Source: an uncultured Phycisphaerales bacterium (GTDB lineage: Bacteria > Planctomycetota > Phycisphaerae > Sedimentisphaerales > Anaerobacaceae). From it: DNA of 19,568 nucleotides. Below the pieces are notes generated by a model that worked only from the letters and a program-made list of their open reading frames with translations, searched no databases and was not told where the DNA came from. Numbering within the stretch: the first letter of the stretch is position 1; the number at the start of each line of letters is the position of its first letter. Shown one piece after another: positions 7,364-15,754 of this stretch. The position numbers were made by a program, and so were the translations under genes. Location: contig CALEZT010000220.1 in NCBI GenBank assembly GCA_937927975.1, positions 1 through 19,568 on the forward strand, read 5' to 3'.

Positions 7364-7786
7364 CTATTTGACCTGTTCCTTGATGCCGATCAGGATCTTC
7401 GTCGCCTTCAGATCGGCGAGCTTCTTGATCTCGACGGTCACGCCGCGAATCTTGCCGTACTTTTTCCCGTTGACGAACTGGTCGACGTATTCCCTTTCGA
7501 GTTCGCTGGCCGCGATCAACTCCTCCGCGCGGTCGGGGAAATAGAACGTCGTCTTGAACAGGCGATCCCAGACGGAGACCCAGCACACGGTTTTCTTCTT
7601 CTGAGTGACCTTGCACAGCCAGCTCTTGCCGTCGTTGTAGTAACGCCACTCCGTGGCGAACGACGGATGGTCCTCCTTGAGGAAGGCATGAAACGAATCC
7701 CAGGCGCGTTTGGCCGTTCCCAAATGCCGGCTCAGCACCTCGTCGTCGGGATACTCGTCCTTGTCATTCAGACACGGCTTGTCCAT
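7364..7786 (-). CDS. DUF3788 domain protein
   Basis: A small soluble protein (140 aa) resembling the DUF3788 family, whose function is unknown. Seen: the opening DEYPDDEVLSRHLGTAKRAW, the central WRYYNDGKSWLCKVTQKKKT and the following VCWVSVWDRLFKTTFYFPDR, and a C-terminal EIKKLADLKATKILIGIKEQ. The charged and aromatic pattern resembles small ligand-binding YdhG/YdeI-like proteins. There is no signal peptide. Its ATG at 7786 lies inside the 3' end of the MarR gene (19-nt overlap), indicating translational coupling and co-regulation with that repressor. DUF3788 genes are often found beside small regulators and stress-type proteins, but the role cannot be read from sequence. Confidence 0.8.
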   Translation of the reverse strand: MDKPCLNDKDEYPDDEVLSRHLGTAKRAWDSFHAFLKEDHPSFATEWRYYNDGKSWLCKVTQKKKTVCWVSVWDRLFKTTFYFPDRAEELIAASELEREYVDQFVNGKKYGKIRGVTVEIKKLADLKATKILIGIKEQVK

Positions 7787-8241
7787 TCGTCACCGGCTTC
7801 CAACCTCGTCAGGTTGTCGAGGATTCGCTGCAAATAGGCTTCAAATGTTTCAATCTCGCCCGGCGAAAACCCTTTGTACCAGAGCTCGATCATCGTTTCG
7901 GACAACTCTGCGTATCGCTTCTCCATCATCCGGTCCTTGGCGGTGCGGAAGATGAATACCTTGCGGCGGTCGTCCTCGGACCGCTGACGTCGGACGTAGC
8001 CCATCGCTTCGAGCCGGTCCAGCATGCTGGTCAGAGTGGACTTGCCGAGCTGCGTCTTGACCGCCAGTTCCTGGATGGAGATCCCGTCGTTCCGCCAGAG
8101 GACGAACATGATCCTGCCCTGAGCCGGATTGATTTCGATGCCGGATTCCCGGAGCCTGCGGTCGAAGACCCGCTCGCCCACCTGGCGGATCTTGGCCATG
8201 AGGAAGCCGGCCTGTCTCTGATATTTCATTGCCTTTGCCAT
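7768..8241 (-). CDS. MarR-family transcriptional regulator
   Basis: A winged-helix dimeric repressor (157 aa) of the MarR group, which usually responds to small aromatic or oxidising compounds and controls adjacent genes. Seen: NPAQGRIMFVLWRNDGISIQ entering the DNA-binding domain, the recognition helix LAVKTQLGKSTLTSMLDRLE, then the wing motif GYVRRQRSEDDRRKVFIF with the DxR signature, and helical termini for dimerisation. The start ATG is at 8241. It lies 66 nt downstream of the PPOX gene and overlaps the DUF3788 gene, so it probably controls this four-gene set. I did not find a clear palindrome in the 66-nt gap. The inducer is unknown. Confidence 0.92.
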   Translation of the reverse strand: MAKAMKYQRQAGFLMAKIRQVGERVFDRRLRESGIEINPAQGRIMFVLWRNDGISIQELAVKTQLGKSTLTSMLDRLEAMGYVRRQRSEDDRRKVFIFRTAKDRMMEKRYAELSETMIELWYKGFSPGEIETFEAYLQRILDNLTRLEAGDEWTSRV

Positions 8242-8307
8242 GGGTGCAAGGAGTATCCTACCCGATCTGCCCCTGGACCTCCATGCGTATTCCCGCCGGG
8301 CTTCTGA

Positions 8308-8781
8308 TCATGTCAGGGACAGCTCGAACGGCTCGGTTCGGCGCCAGCCTCGGGCCACTCGCGGGACGAGCTTGATGATTCCATACTCCGGCCCCTCGGG
8401 CCCGCTGGGAAAGAACAGGGTCCACTCCTTCTGCCAGAGTCGGGTCTTGAGCTGCCGGTCCTGCACGATTTCGATCCGGCCCGCGAGCATGAACCCGACG
8501 ATCTGCTTGGGATCGCAGAGGTACGCCGACGCCTTGGGATTGAGTTGGATTCGAGCGATCTTCTCCGACCTCATGTCCGTGCTCATGAAGAGCGTCAGGT
8601 CATCGGCGCACTCTGCCTGAAACTCCGCCAGGGCGGGGAACTCCGCGGCGCATCGGAGGTTCCCGATGGCGGTCGTGTACGGATAGCCCTCCGCGCCCAG
8701 CGTGGTCAGATAGCACACGGGTGTTGCCGCGATCAGATCCAGGCACGTCCGTCGGATGTCGGTCGGATTCGATTCCTGCAT
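8308..8781 (-). CDS. pyridoxamine 5'-phosphate oxidase-like flavin-binding protein
   Basis: A small split-barrel protein (157 aa) of the PPOX-like/general stress protein 26 type, which generally binds FMN or F420 and reduces or sequesters small molecules. Seen: ATPVCYLTTLGAEGYPYTTA with the strand-turn-strand typical of the fold's start, DLTLFMSTDMRSEKIARIQL followed by NPKASAYL (the flavin-contact region), and GRIEIVQDRQLKTRLW. The frame is open from 8835, but the ATG at 8781 is preferred because AGGAG lies 6 nt upstream and homology begins there. First gene of a probable operon with MarR, DUF3788 and DUF2461, led by a promoter at 8847-8875. The substrate is not assignable. Confidence 0.87.
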   Translation of the reverse strand: MQESNPTDIRRTCLDLIAATPVCYLTTLGAEGYPYTTAIGNLRCAAEFPALAEFQAECADDLTLFMSTDMRSEKIARIQLNPKASAYLCDPKQIVGFMLAGRIEIVQDRQLKTRLWQKEWTLFFPSGPEGPEYGIIKLVPRVARGWRRTEPFELSLT

Positions 8782-8846
8782 GGCAGGCTCCTTTCTTCTG
8801 TTCATATGGCCCGTTTGTGCCGATGCCCGGCACATTCATTTGATAT

Positions 8847-8875
8847 AGAATAATACTACATCGAACCAAAGGCAA
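8847..8875 (-). promoter_or_regulatory. candidate promoter of the PPOX-MarR-DUF3788-DUF2461 operon
   Basis: On the minus strand TTGCCT (8875-8870) and TATTCT (8852-8847) are separated by 17 nt, in a locally AT-rich patch about 65 nt before the ATG at 8781. The match to sigma-70 hexamers is fair. This is a pattern match only. Confidence 0.45.
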
Positions 8876-8920
8876 GAAGAAAATGCGAAAACTGCGAGAA
8901 CTGAGGAAGTCCGGGACCGG

Positions 8921-11059
8921 TCAATTCTTCAAGCCGCGTTTCTCCAGCAGGGGTTCGACCGAGGGTTCGCGGCCGCGGAAGGCCTTGAACATCGCCATCG
9001 CCTCGTCGCTGCCGCCTCGTTCGAGGATGTTCATTCGGAAGGAACGGGCGGTCGTCGGGTCGAAGATGCCGTTTTTCTTGAAGGCGCCGAAGGCGTCGGT
9101 GTCGAGCACCTCGCTCCAGATGTAGCTGTAGTAGCCCGACGAGTAGCCGCCGGCAAAGATGTGCTGGAAATAGGGGCTGCGGTAGCGGGTCACGATCTCA
9201 GGCATGAGCCCGATCTTCTCGAGCGAGGCCTTCTCGAAGGCCGCAGCGTCGAGGTCCCTGGCCGCCGCGAGGGTGTGCCAGTCCATGTCGAGGAATGAGG
9301 CCGCCAGGTACTCCACCGTCGCAAAACCCTGGTTGAATTTCTCGGCCTTCTGGATTCGTTCGATCAGGTCGTCCGGGATGGGTTCGCCCGTCTTCCAGTG
9401 CCTGGCGTACATCTTGAGCACCTGTGGCTCGGCGGCCCAGTGCTCCATGATCTGCGACGGCAGTTCGACGAAGTCCCGCGGCACGCGCCGCAGGCTGCCA
9501 TAGCGAACTCGCGAGAGCAGCGAGTGCAGTCCGTGGCCGAACTCGTGGAAAAGCGTCTCGACTTCTTCGAGCCGCAGCAGGGCAGGCGTCTCGCCCGACG
9601 GCTTCGTGAAGTTGCAGACGTTGACCACGATGGGCCGGATGTCCTTGCCGTCCTTGATGTGCTGCGAGCGGAAGCTGCTGCACCATGCGCCGCCGCGTTT
9701 GCTGGCCCGCGGATGGAAATCGACCAGGAACACCCCCAGGTGCGAGCCGTCGGCGTCCTTCACTTCGAAGCAGCGGACCTCCTCGTGGTACTTGGGCAGG
9801 TCCGTCCGCTCGACGAAGGTCAGGCCGTAGAGCTTGTTCGCCACGTCAAACGCGCCCCGGCAGACATTCTCCAGGGAGAAGTACGGCCGAAGCTCGTTCT
9901 CGTCGAGATCGTACTTGGCCTTCTTGACCTTCTCGGCGTATCGCCACCAATCCCAGGCTTCGAGCTTGAAGTCGTGGCCTTCCTGGCGGATCATCGCCTG
10001 GAGATCGGCGGCTTCTTTGCGAGCCACCGCCAGAGCGGGCGTCCAGAGCCGGTTCAAGAGGCCGTAAACCTGGTCGGCGTTCTTGGCCATCTGCTCTTCG
10101 AGGACGAAGTGCGCGTGGTTTTCATATCCCAGCAGCTTTGCCCGCTCGGCTCGCAGCGTCGCGATCCGCAGGAGAATGGCCTTGTTGTCCTGCTCGTTGC
10201 CGTTGTCGCCGCGTTGAATGTACGCGGTGAAGATCTGCCTTCGCAGCTCGCGGTTCTCAGCGTACGTCATGAACGGCCAGAGGCTCGGCGCGTGCAGAGT
10301 GAAGAGCCATTTGCCTTCCAAACCCGCCTGCCTGGCGGCTTCAGCCGCCGACGCCACGATGGTCTCAGGCAGGCCTGCAAGATCCTCCTTGCGTTCGAGG
10401 ACGAGCCGATAGGCGTTGGTCTCCTTCAGGAGATTGTCGCCGAATCGAAGGCCCAGCAGAGCAAGCTCCTCGTTGATCGCGCGGAGCCGCGTCTTGCTGT
10501 CAGCGGACAGATTCGCGCCGCCGCGGACGAATCGCTTGTAGGTCTCCTCGACGAGCCGTCGCTGCACGGCGTCGAGCCCGAGCGAATTCCGCCCCTCCCA
10601 GACCGTTTTCACGCGGGCGAAGAGCTGCTCGTTGAGCAGGATGTCGTCCTGGAGCGCGGAGGTCAGTGGAGCCACCTGCTTGGCGATCTCCTGGAGCCGG
10701 TCGTTCGTGTGGGCCGACCGCAGGTTGCCGAAGACGGCGCCGACTTTGTCGAGCAACTCGCCCGATGCGTCCAGCGTCTCGATCGTGTTGGCGAACGTGG
10801 CGGGGCGGGCGTCCTGTGCGATGGCTTCCACTTCCTGGCGGGTCATGGCGATCGCCTCCTGGAAGGCCGGGAGAAAATGGCCTTCCTGGATCTGCTCAAA
10901 GGGAGGCACGCCGAAAGGCGTCTTCCACTCCATCAGCAGCGGATTGGCGCCTTCATTCGATGAATCGGCGTTTGCCCCGTCCGCTGCTTGCATGTTCAAT
11001 GTGAAGAATCCTGCCATCAACGCCCCCAAGAGCCAAATCCTGCAAGTGTTTCCAACCAT
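8921..11059 (-). CDS. secreted M3-family metallopeptidase (Dcp-like)
   Basis: A zinc oligopeptidase or peptidyl-dipeptidase (712 aa) that trims short peptides, probably in the periplasm. Seen: an N-terminal signal peptide (CRIWLLGALMAGFFTLNMQA, residues 6-25, likely cleaved near QA-AD), the Dcp-like opening NPLLMEWKTPFGVPPFEQIQ, and the long helical N-lobe. The M3 zinc site is HEFGH (505-509), with E532 in FVELPSQ as third ligand. The C-terminal GGYSSGYYSYIWSEVLD segment carries the tyrosines that position substrate. The length fits Dcp/OpdA. The start ATG at 11059 has AGGAG 7 nt upstream. It appears monocistronic, with its own promoter at 11092-11120. E. coli Dcp lacks a typical signal peptide, so the predicted export is a difference worth noting. 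Dcp versus oligopeptidase A specificity is not decided by sequence alone. Confidence 0.95.
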   Translation of the reverse strand: MVGNTCRIWLLGALMAGFFTLNMQAADGANADSSNEGANPLLMEWKTPFGVPPFEQIQEGHFLPAFQEAIAMTRQEVEAIAQDARPATFANTIETLDASGELLDKVGAVFGNLRSAHTNDRLQEIAKQVAPLTSALQDDILLNEQLFARVKTVWEGRNSLGLDAVQRRLVEETYKRFVRGGANLSADSKTRLRAINEELALLGLRFGDNLLKETNAYRLVLERKEDLAGLPETIVASAAEAARQAGLEGKWLFTLHAPSLWPFMTYAENRELRRQIFTAYIQRGDNGNEQDNKAILLRIATLRAERAKLLGYENHAHFVLEEQMAKNADQVYGLLNRLWTPALAVARKEAADLQAMIRQEGHDFKLEAWDWWRYAEKVKKAKYDLDENELRPYFSLENVCRGAFDVANKLYGLTFVERTDLPKYHEEVRCFEVKDADGSHLGVFLVDFHPRASKRGGAWCSSFRSQHIKDGKDIRPIVVNVCNFTKPSGETPALLRLEEVETLFHEFGHGLHSLLSRVRYGSLRRVPRDFVELPSQIMEHWAAEPQVLKMYARHWKTGEPIPDDLIERIQKAEKFNQGFATVEYLAASFLDMDWHTLAAARDLDAAAFEKASLEKIGLMPEIVTRYRSPYFQHIFAGGYSSGYYSYIWSEVLDTDAFGAFKKNGIFDPTTARSFRMNILERGGSDEAMAMFKAFRGREPSVEPLLEKRGLKN

Positions 11060-11091
11060 CGGGCATCTCCTGTCTTTGAAGTAACAGACGC

Positions 11092-11120
11092 AGTATACAG
11101 GCCGTGCCCATCCGAATCAA
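11092..11120 (-). promoter_or_regulatory. sigma-70-type promoter of the M3 peptidase gene
   Basis: On the minus strand TTGATT (11120-11115) and TATACT (11097-11092) are separated by exactly 17 nt. The -10 ends 32 nt before the start codon. This is one of the best hexamer matches in the window and implies constitutive housekeeping transcription. Confidence 0.65.
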
Positions 11121-11135
11121 TGCTGTGCGTCGGGG

Positions 11136-11310
11136 CGTGTGCGACCAGATTCCGTGGGGGCCAGATGAGCATTTGTCATGCTGAGCGCAGCGAAGCATCT
11201 GGCCTTCGGATGCGACGAATGCACGCCCGCATTCTGTGCCCAGATCCTTCGCTGCCGCTCAGGATGACAGAGTGGGCGCCCCCACGCCCCGCGAAATCTG
11301 GTTGCACACG
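11136..11310. repeat. composite nested inverted repeat (MITE-like), GTCATGCTGAGCG core
   Basis: The outer arms 11136-11159 (starting CGTGTGCGACCAGATT) and 11287-11310 pair over 24 nt with three mismatches. Nested inside are 11174-11202 (TGTCATGCTGAGCGCAGCGA...) and 11240-11269, which pair over about 29 nt with two mismatches and one indel. The 175-bp unit is non-coding and lies between the fmdB-type gene and the M3 promoter. Inner arms of this kind (GTCAT-CTGAGCG / CGCTCAG-ATGAC) are, from memory, widespread in unrelated bacteria. No transposase or clear target duplication was seen. Confidence 0.75.
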
Positions 11311-11398
11311 TCCGATTGGACCTGGGCCCGGCGGGTCTGTACAATGCCGCAGACGTGGACTTCATTGCGAGCGGGGCTTGGTCGGTCGGGCAGGCGGT
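11311..11398. other. remaining gap downstream of the FmdB-type gene
   Basis: No gene, clear terminator or promoter was recognised between the composite repeat and the stop of the zinc-ribbon gene. The whole 11060-11398 interval therefore holds only the M3 promoter, the repeat and this featureless tail. Confidence 0.5.
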
Positions 11399-11743
11399 CT
11401 AGGCGGATTTCTTTTTCGGGGCGCCGCCTTCGGTTTTGGCGGGAGCGGCAGGGGTTGCGGCGGGCTTGCTCTCGGTCTTGGCCTCGGTCTTCGTTTCCTT
11501 CGTCTCGGCGGCTTTGTCCTTGGCTGCGCCGGAACCGTCGGCGGCCTTCTTGTACCCGTCGCTGCGATAGTCCGTGCAGTAGAAGCCCGAGCCCTTGAAG
11601 AGAATCCCCGCGCCGGTCCCGATCAGACGTTTCAGCGACATCCTGCCGCACTGGGGGCACTTCCGCAACGGCTTGGCTGTGATGCTCTGAAACTCTTCGA
11701 ACTGGTGCTCACACTCGGTACATGCATATTCGTAGGTCGGCAT
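11399..11743 (-). CDS. FmdB-family zinc-ribbon protein
   Basis: A small protein (114 aa) with an N-terminal zinc ribbon of the FmdB/CxxC_CxxC_SSSS type: MPTYEYACTECEHQFEEFQS, with C8/C11 and C29/C32 as the two knuckles. The family is often annotated as a regulator from FmdB of formamidase clusters, but its molecular role is not established. The conserved ribbon is followed by GTGAGILFKGSGFYCTDYRS, also typical. From about residue 66 a low-complexity Lys/Ala/Glu/Thr/Pro tail looks disordered. It lies 66 nt after grpE, has GGAG 10 nt before its ATG, and probably ends the chaperone transcription unit. The association suggests, but does not prove, a part in protein quality control. Confidence 0.88.
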   Translation of the reverse strand: MPTYEYACTECEHQFEEFQSITAKPLRKCPQCGRMSLKRLIGTGAGILFKGSGFYCTDYRSDGYKKAADGSGAAKDKAAETKETKTEAKTESKPAATPAAPAKTEGGAPKKKSA

Positions 11744-11809
11744 TTCTCGATTACTCCACAGACGGACGTCGGACTTTCGCAGGCAACCGCTCCCGCGAGA
11801 GTCCTCTTG

Positions 11810-12424
11810 TCACTCGGACGCAGCCTCCGGCGCGTCCCCACCCTCGGCGGGCGACTCCTGCTTCGATTCCTGCTGGATCTTGTTCACCGCCACACGACTG
11901 GGTCGCAGGGTGCGGTCTTCCAGCTTGTAGCCTTTCTGGTACTCCTCCAGGACGACGTCGTCGGGTTCGTCCGGCTCGTTCTTTCGCAGCATGGCTTCGT
12001 GCTTCTCGGGGTCGAACTTCTCGCCCACCGCCTGGATCGGCTCGACGCCGTGAGTCTTGAGGATGCCGAGCATCTGATCCCGGATGATCTCGACGCCCTT
12101 GAGCAGGGCCTCCACGTTCTGCGTGGAGCCTTCCGCCTTGAGCGTCCGTTCGAAGTTGTCCATGAGCGGCAGCAAGGACTTGAGCAACCGCTCTCGTTCA
12201 TAAGCCACGGCGTCGCTGATCTGTTTGGGCACGCGTTTCTGGAAGTTCGCATAGTCCGCGTACACCCGCTGGAGTCGGGCGAAGGTCTCGTCCTTCTCTT
12301 TGCGAATGGTGTCGAGTTCCTGCTGCAACGCCTGCTCCTTGTCCGCCGTCTCGGCGGGAGACTGGGGCTGCTCGTCCTTCTGCGGCTCCTGCTCGGGCGT
12401 CTGGTTCGTCTTTTCGTCGCTCAT
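11810..12424 (-). CDS. grpE: GrpE, nucleotide exchange factor of DnaK
   Basis: Releases ADP from DnaK (Hsp70) in the cytosol, completing the DnaK-DnaJ folding cycle. Seen: an acidic, glutamine-rich, probably disordered N-terminus (1-30); the long coiled-coil helix with [40 protein letters not shown]; and the C-terminal beta-domain motif [20 protein letters not shown], then [16 protein letters not shown]. At 204 aa the length is normal. The ATG (12424-12422) overlaps the dnaJ stop in an ATGA, so translation is coupled to dnaJ. An unusual acidic tail ([15 protein letters not shown]) follows the conserved end. dnaK itself is not in this window. Confidence 0.97.
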   Translation of the reverse strand: MSDEKTNQTPEQEPQKDEQPQSPAETADKEQALQQELDTIRKEKDETFARLQRVYADYANFQKRVPKQISDAVAYERERLLKSLLPLMDNFERTLKAEGSTQNVEALLKGVEIIRDQMLGILKTHGVEPIQAVGEKFDPEKHEAMLRKNEPDEPDDVVLEEYQKGYKLEDRTLRPSRVAVNKIQQESKQESPAEGGDAPEAASE

Positions 12425-13563
12425 GAGTGATTACCGAAATGTCGTTTCAGTCTCTCGAAAAATCCCTGGGATTTCGGGGAGACGTTTCGATTCTCTGTCT
12501 TGGCAAACTCTCTCAACAGTTCTTCCTGCCGGTCGTTGAGGTTGGTCGGGGTCTCGATGGTGACGTGGACCAACTCGTCGCCGGTTCGACCGGTCCGGAT
12601 GTCGGGCAGACCCTGCCCGCGAATCCGGAAGGTGCTGCCGTACTGGGTGCCCGCCGGGATCTTGAGTTCCCGCATTCCGTTGAGGCTGGGCACCTCGATG
12701 CTCGCCCCCAGCGCCGCCTGCGTGAAGCTGATGGGGACGACGGAAATCAGGTCGTTGCCGTCGCGTTCGAGGAATTCGTGCGGCTTGATCCGTACGTAGC
12801 AGTACAGATCGCCGTTGGGACCGCCGTCGCGGCCGGGCTCGCCCTCGCCGGCGACGCGGATGCCCTGGCCCTCGTGCACGCCGGGGGGGATCTTGATCGT
12901 GACGGTTCTCTTCCTGGGCACTCGTCCGCTGCCCCGGCACTTGGAGCAGGGGTTCTGGACGACATGTCCGCTGCCCTGGCACTGGGGGCACGTGGAGACC
13001 ATCTGGAAGAAGCCGCCGCCTTTGGCGACCTGGCCGCTGCCGCCGCAGAGCGGGCAACGGATCGGCTGCGAGCCCGCCGCGGCGCCGCTGCCGTTGCAGT
13101 CGGGGCATCGATCCTGGCGGGTGAATTCGATAGTCTTCTCGGCGCCCGACGCGACCTCGTCGAGCGTCATTTCAACGCCCGTTTCGAGGTCGTAGCCGCG
13201 GGAGGCGCCGCGACGACCGCCGCCGCGTCCGCCCCGGCCGCCGCCTCCGCCGAAGACGCTGCCGAAGAAATCCTCGAAACCGAACATGCTGAAGATATCC
13301 TCGACGTTCATCCGCGAGAAGTCGTGCATGCCGGTGCCGCGGAGACCTTCGTGGCCGTACTGGTCATATTGCTTGCGTTTCTCGGCGTCGCTGAGCACCT
13401 CGTAGGCCTCGGCGCACTCCTTGAACTTGGCCTCGGCCTCTTTGTCGCCGGGGTTCTTGTCGGGATGGTACTTGATCGCCATCCGCCGATACGCGCGTTT
13501 GATCTCGTCCTCGGAAGCCTTCTTCTCGACTCCCAGGACTTCGTAATAATCCCGTTTGGCCAT
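12421..13563 (-). CDS. dnaJ: DnaJ, type I Hsp40 co-chaperone
   Basis: Delivers unfolded clients to DnaK and stimulates its ATPase. Seen, in 380 aa: a J-domain with HPD at 33-35; a Gly-rich linker with Phe (about 98-125); four zinc-binding CxxCxGxG repeats (C153/C156, C170/C173, C192/C195, C206/C209); and the C-terminal client-binding domains ([20 protein letters not shown]). This is the full class I layout. The ATG at 13563 is chosen by homology ([12 protein letters not shown]); a TTG two codons upstream also opens the frame. No Shine-Dalgarno sequence is visible: the 5' leader is the arm of an inverted repeat ending 13 nt before the start. The 3' end overlaps grpE. Confidence 0.97.
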   Translation of the reverse strand: MAKRDYYEVLGVEKKASEDEIKRAYRRMAIKYHPDKNPGDKEAEAKFKECAEAYEVLSDAEKRKQYDQYGHEGLRGTGMHDFSRMNVEDIFSMFGFEDFFGSVFGGGGGRGGRGGGRRGASRGYDLETGVEMTLDEVASGAEKTIEFTRQDRCPDCNGSGAAAGSQPIRCPLCGGSGQVAKGGGFFQMVSTCPQCQGSGHVVQNPCSKCRGSGRVPRKRTVTIKIPPGVHEGQGIRVAGEGEPGRDGGPNGDLYCYVRIKPHEFLERDGNDLISVVPISFTQAALGASIEVPSLNGMRELKIPAGTQYGSTFRIRGQGLPDIRTGRTGDELVHVTIETPTNLNDRQEELLREFAKTENRNVSPKSQGFFERLKRHFGNHS

Positions 13564-13576
13564 AAGCAAGAAGATC

Positions 13577-13720
13577 AGCCACAGAGGACACAGAGAACAC
13601 AGAGTAAAGAGAAGACAGGAAACGGAACGGGGAAGACGTTCCAGCCGGGCCGGCCACCTTCTTGGCGTCCTCGTCTTTTCAAGTTCCTTCTTCTCTGTGC
13701 CCTCTGTGTCCTCTGTGGCT
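13577..13720. repeat. inverted repeat with AGCCACAGAGGACACAGAG arms between groEL and dnaJ
   Basis: Arms 13577-13604 and 13693-13720 are 28 nt each and pair with two mismatches (19 perfect outer pairs) around an 88-nt loop. Each arm repeats a CACAGAG-like unit about every 9 nt. The element occupies nearly the whole 174-nt groEL-1/dnaJ gap, 17 nt after the groEL stop and 13 nt before the dnaJ start. It could attenuate transcription or stabilise the groEL mRNA 3' end. Similar ACAGAGGACACAGAG repeats occur elsewhere from memory; not checked. Confidence 0.82.
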
Positions 13721-13737
13721 AATCACTCATCAATTAC

Positions 13738-15363
<1,626 letters not shown>

Positions 15364-15423
15364 CTATTTCCTCTTCGAAAAAGAACCGCTCCGGCGGACC
15401 CGGATCGTCGGTTGCTGTGAATG

Positions 15424-15714
15424 TTACTTCTCCAGGACGCCCAGAAGGTCGCCTTCGCGGACGATGACGAATTTCTCGCCGTCGAGATCGACTTCGTTGC
15501 CCATGTACTTGCCGTAGACGACCTCGTCGCCTTTCTTGACGGACACCGGGGCGCGCTTGCCGTTTTCCTGGACCTTGCCCGGCCCGACCCAGACGACCTT
15601 GCCGACCATGGGTTTCTCTTTGGCGGCGTCGGGCAGGAAGATGCCCCCGGCGGTCTTTTCCTGGGCCTGCGACGGCTTGATCACGATTCTGTCATCCAGA
15701 GGTCTCAGTTCCAT
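15424..15714 (-). CDS. groES: GroES co-chaperonin
   Basis: 10-kDa lid of the GroEL chamber (96 aa, normal length). Seen: LRPLDDRIVIKPSQAQEKTA, the mobile loop with the GroEL-contacting hydrophobic tripeptide GIFLPDAAKEKP, VGKVVWVGPGK, the roof region, and VKKGDEVVYGKYMGNEVDLD toward the end. The ATG at 15714 has GGAGAAGGAG about 9 nt upstream. It lies between the fucosidase (40-nt gap) and groEL-1 (63-nt gap) on the same strand. No CIRCE inverted repeat (TTAGCACTC...GAGTGCTAA) was found upstream. Transcription may come from the groEL-2 promoter or from an unrecognised local one. Confidence 0.97.
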   Translation of the reverse strand: MELRPLDDRIVIKPSQAQEKTAGGIFLPDAAKEKPMVGKVVWVGPGKVQENGKRAPVSVKKGDEVVYGKYMGNEVDLDGEKFVIVREGDLLGVLEK

Positions 15715-15754
15715 ACTGCGTTACTCCTTCTCCTACAGGTATTCTCAACGCGAC

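Noticed and set aside
9398..10963. 521-codon open frame on the + strand
   Set aside because: It lies wholly antisense to the M3 peptidase, whose zinc motif and family signatures are clear. Long antisense frames are expected from the GC-biased codon use.
11311..11398. tRNA or small RNA gene
   Set aside because: No cloverleaf arms, TTC-type T-loop or terminator-like T-run was found.
15715..15754. CIRCE/HrcA operator upstream of groES
   Set aside because: No TTAGCACTC-N9-GAGTGCTAA-like dyad was found here or upstream of groEL-2.
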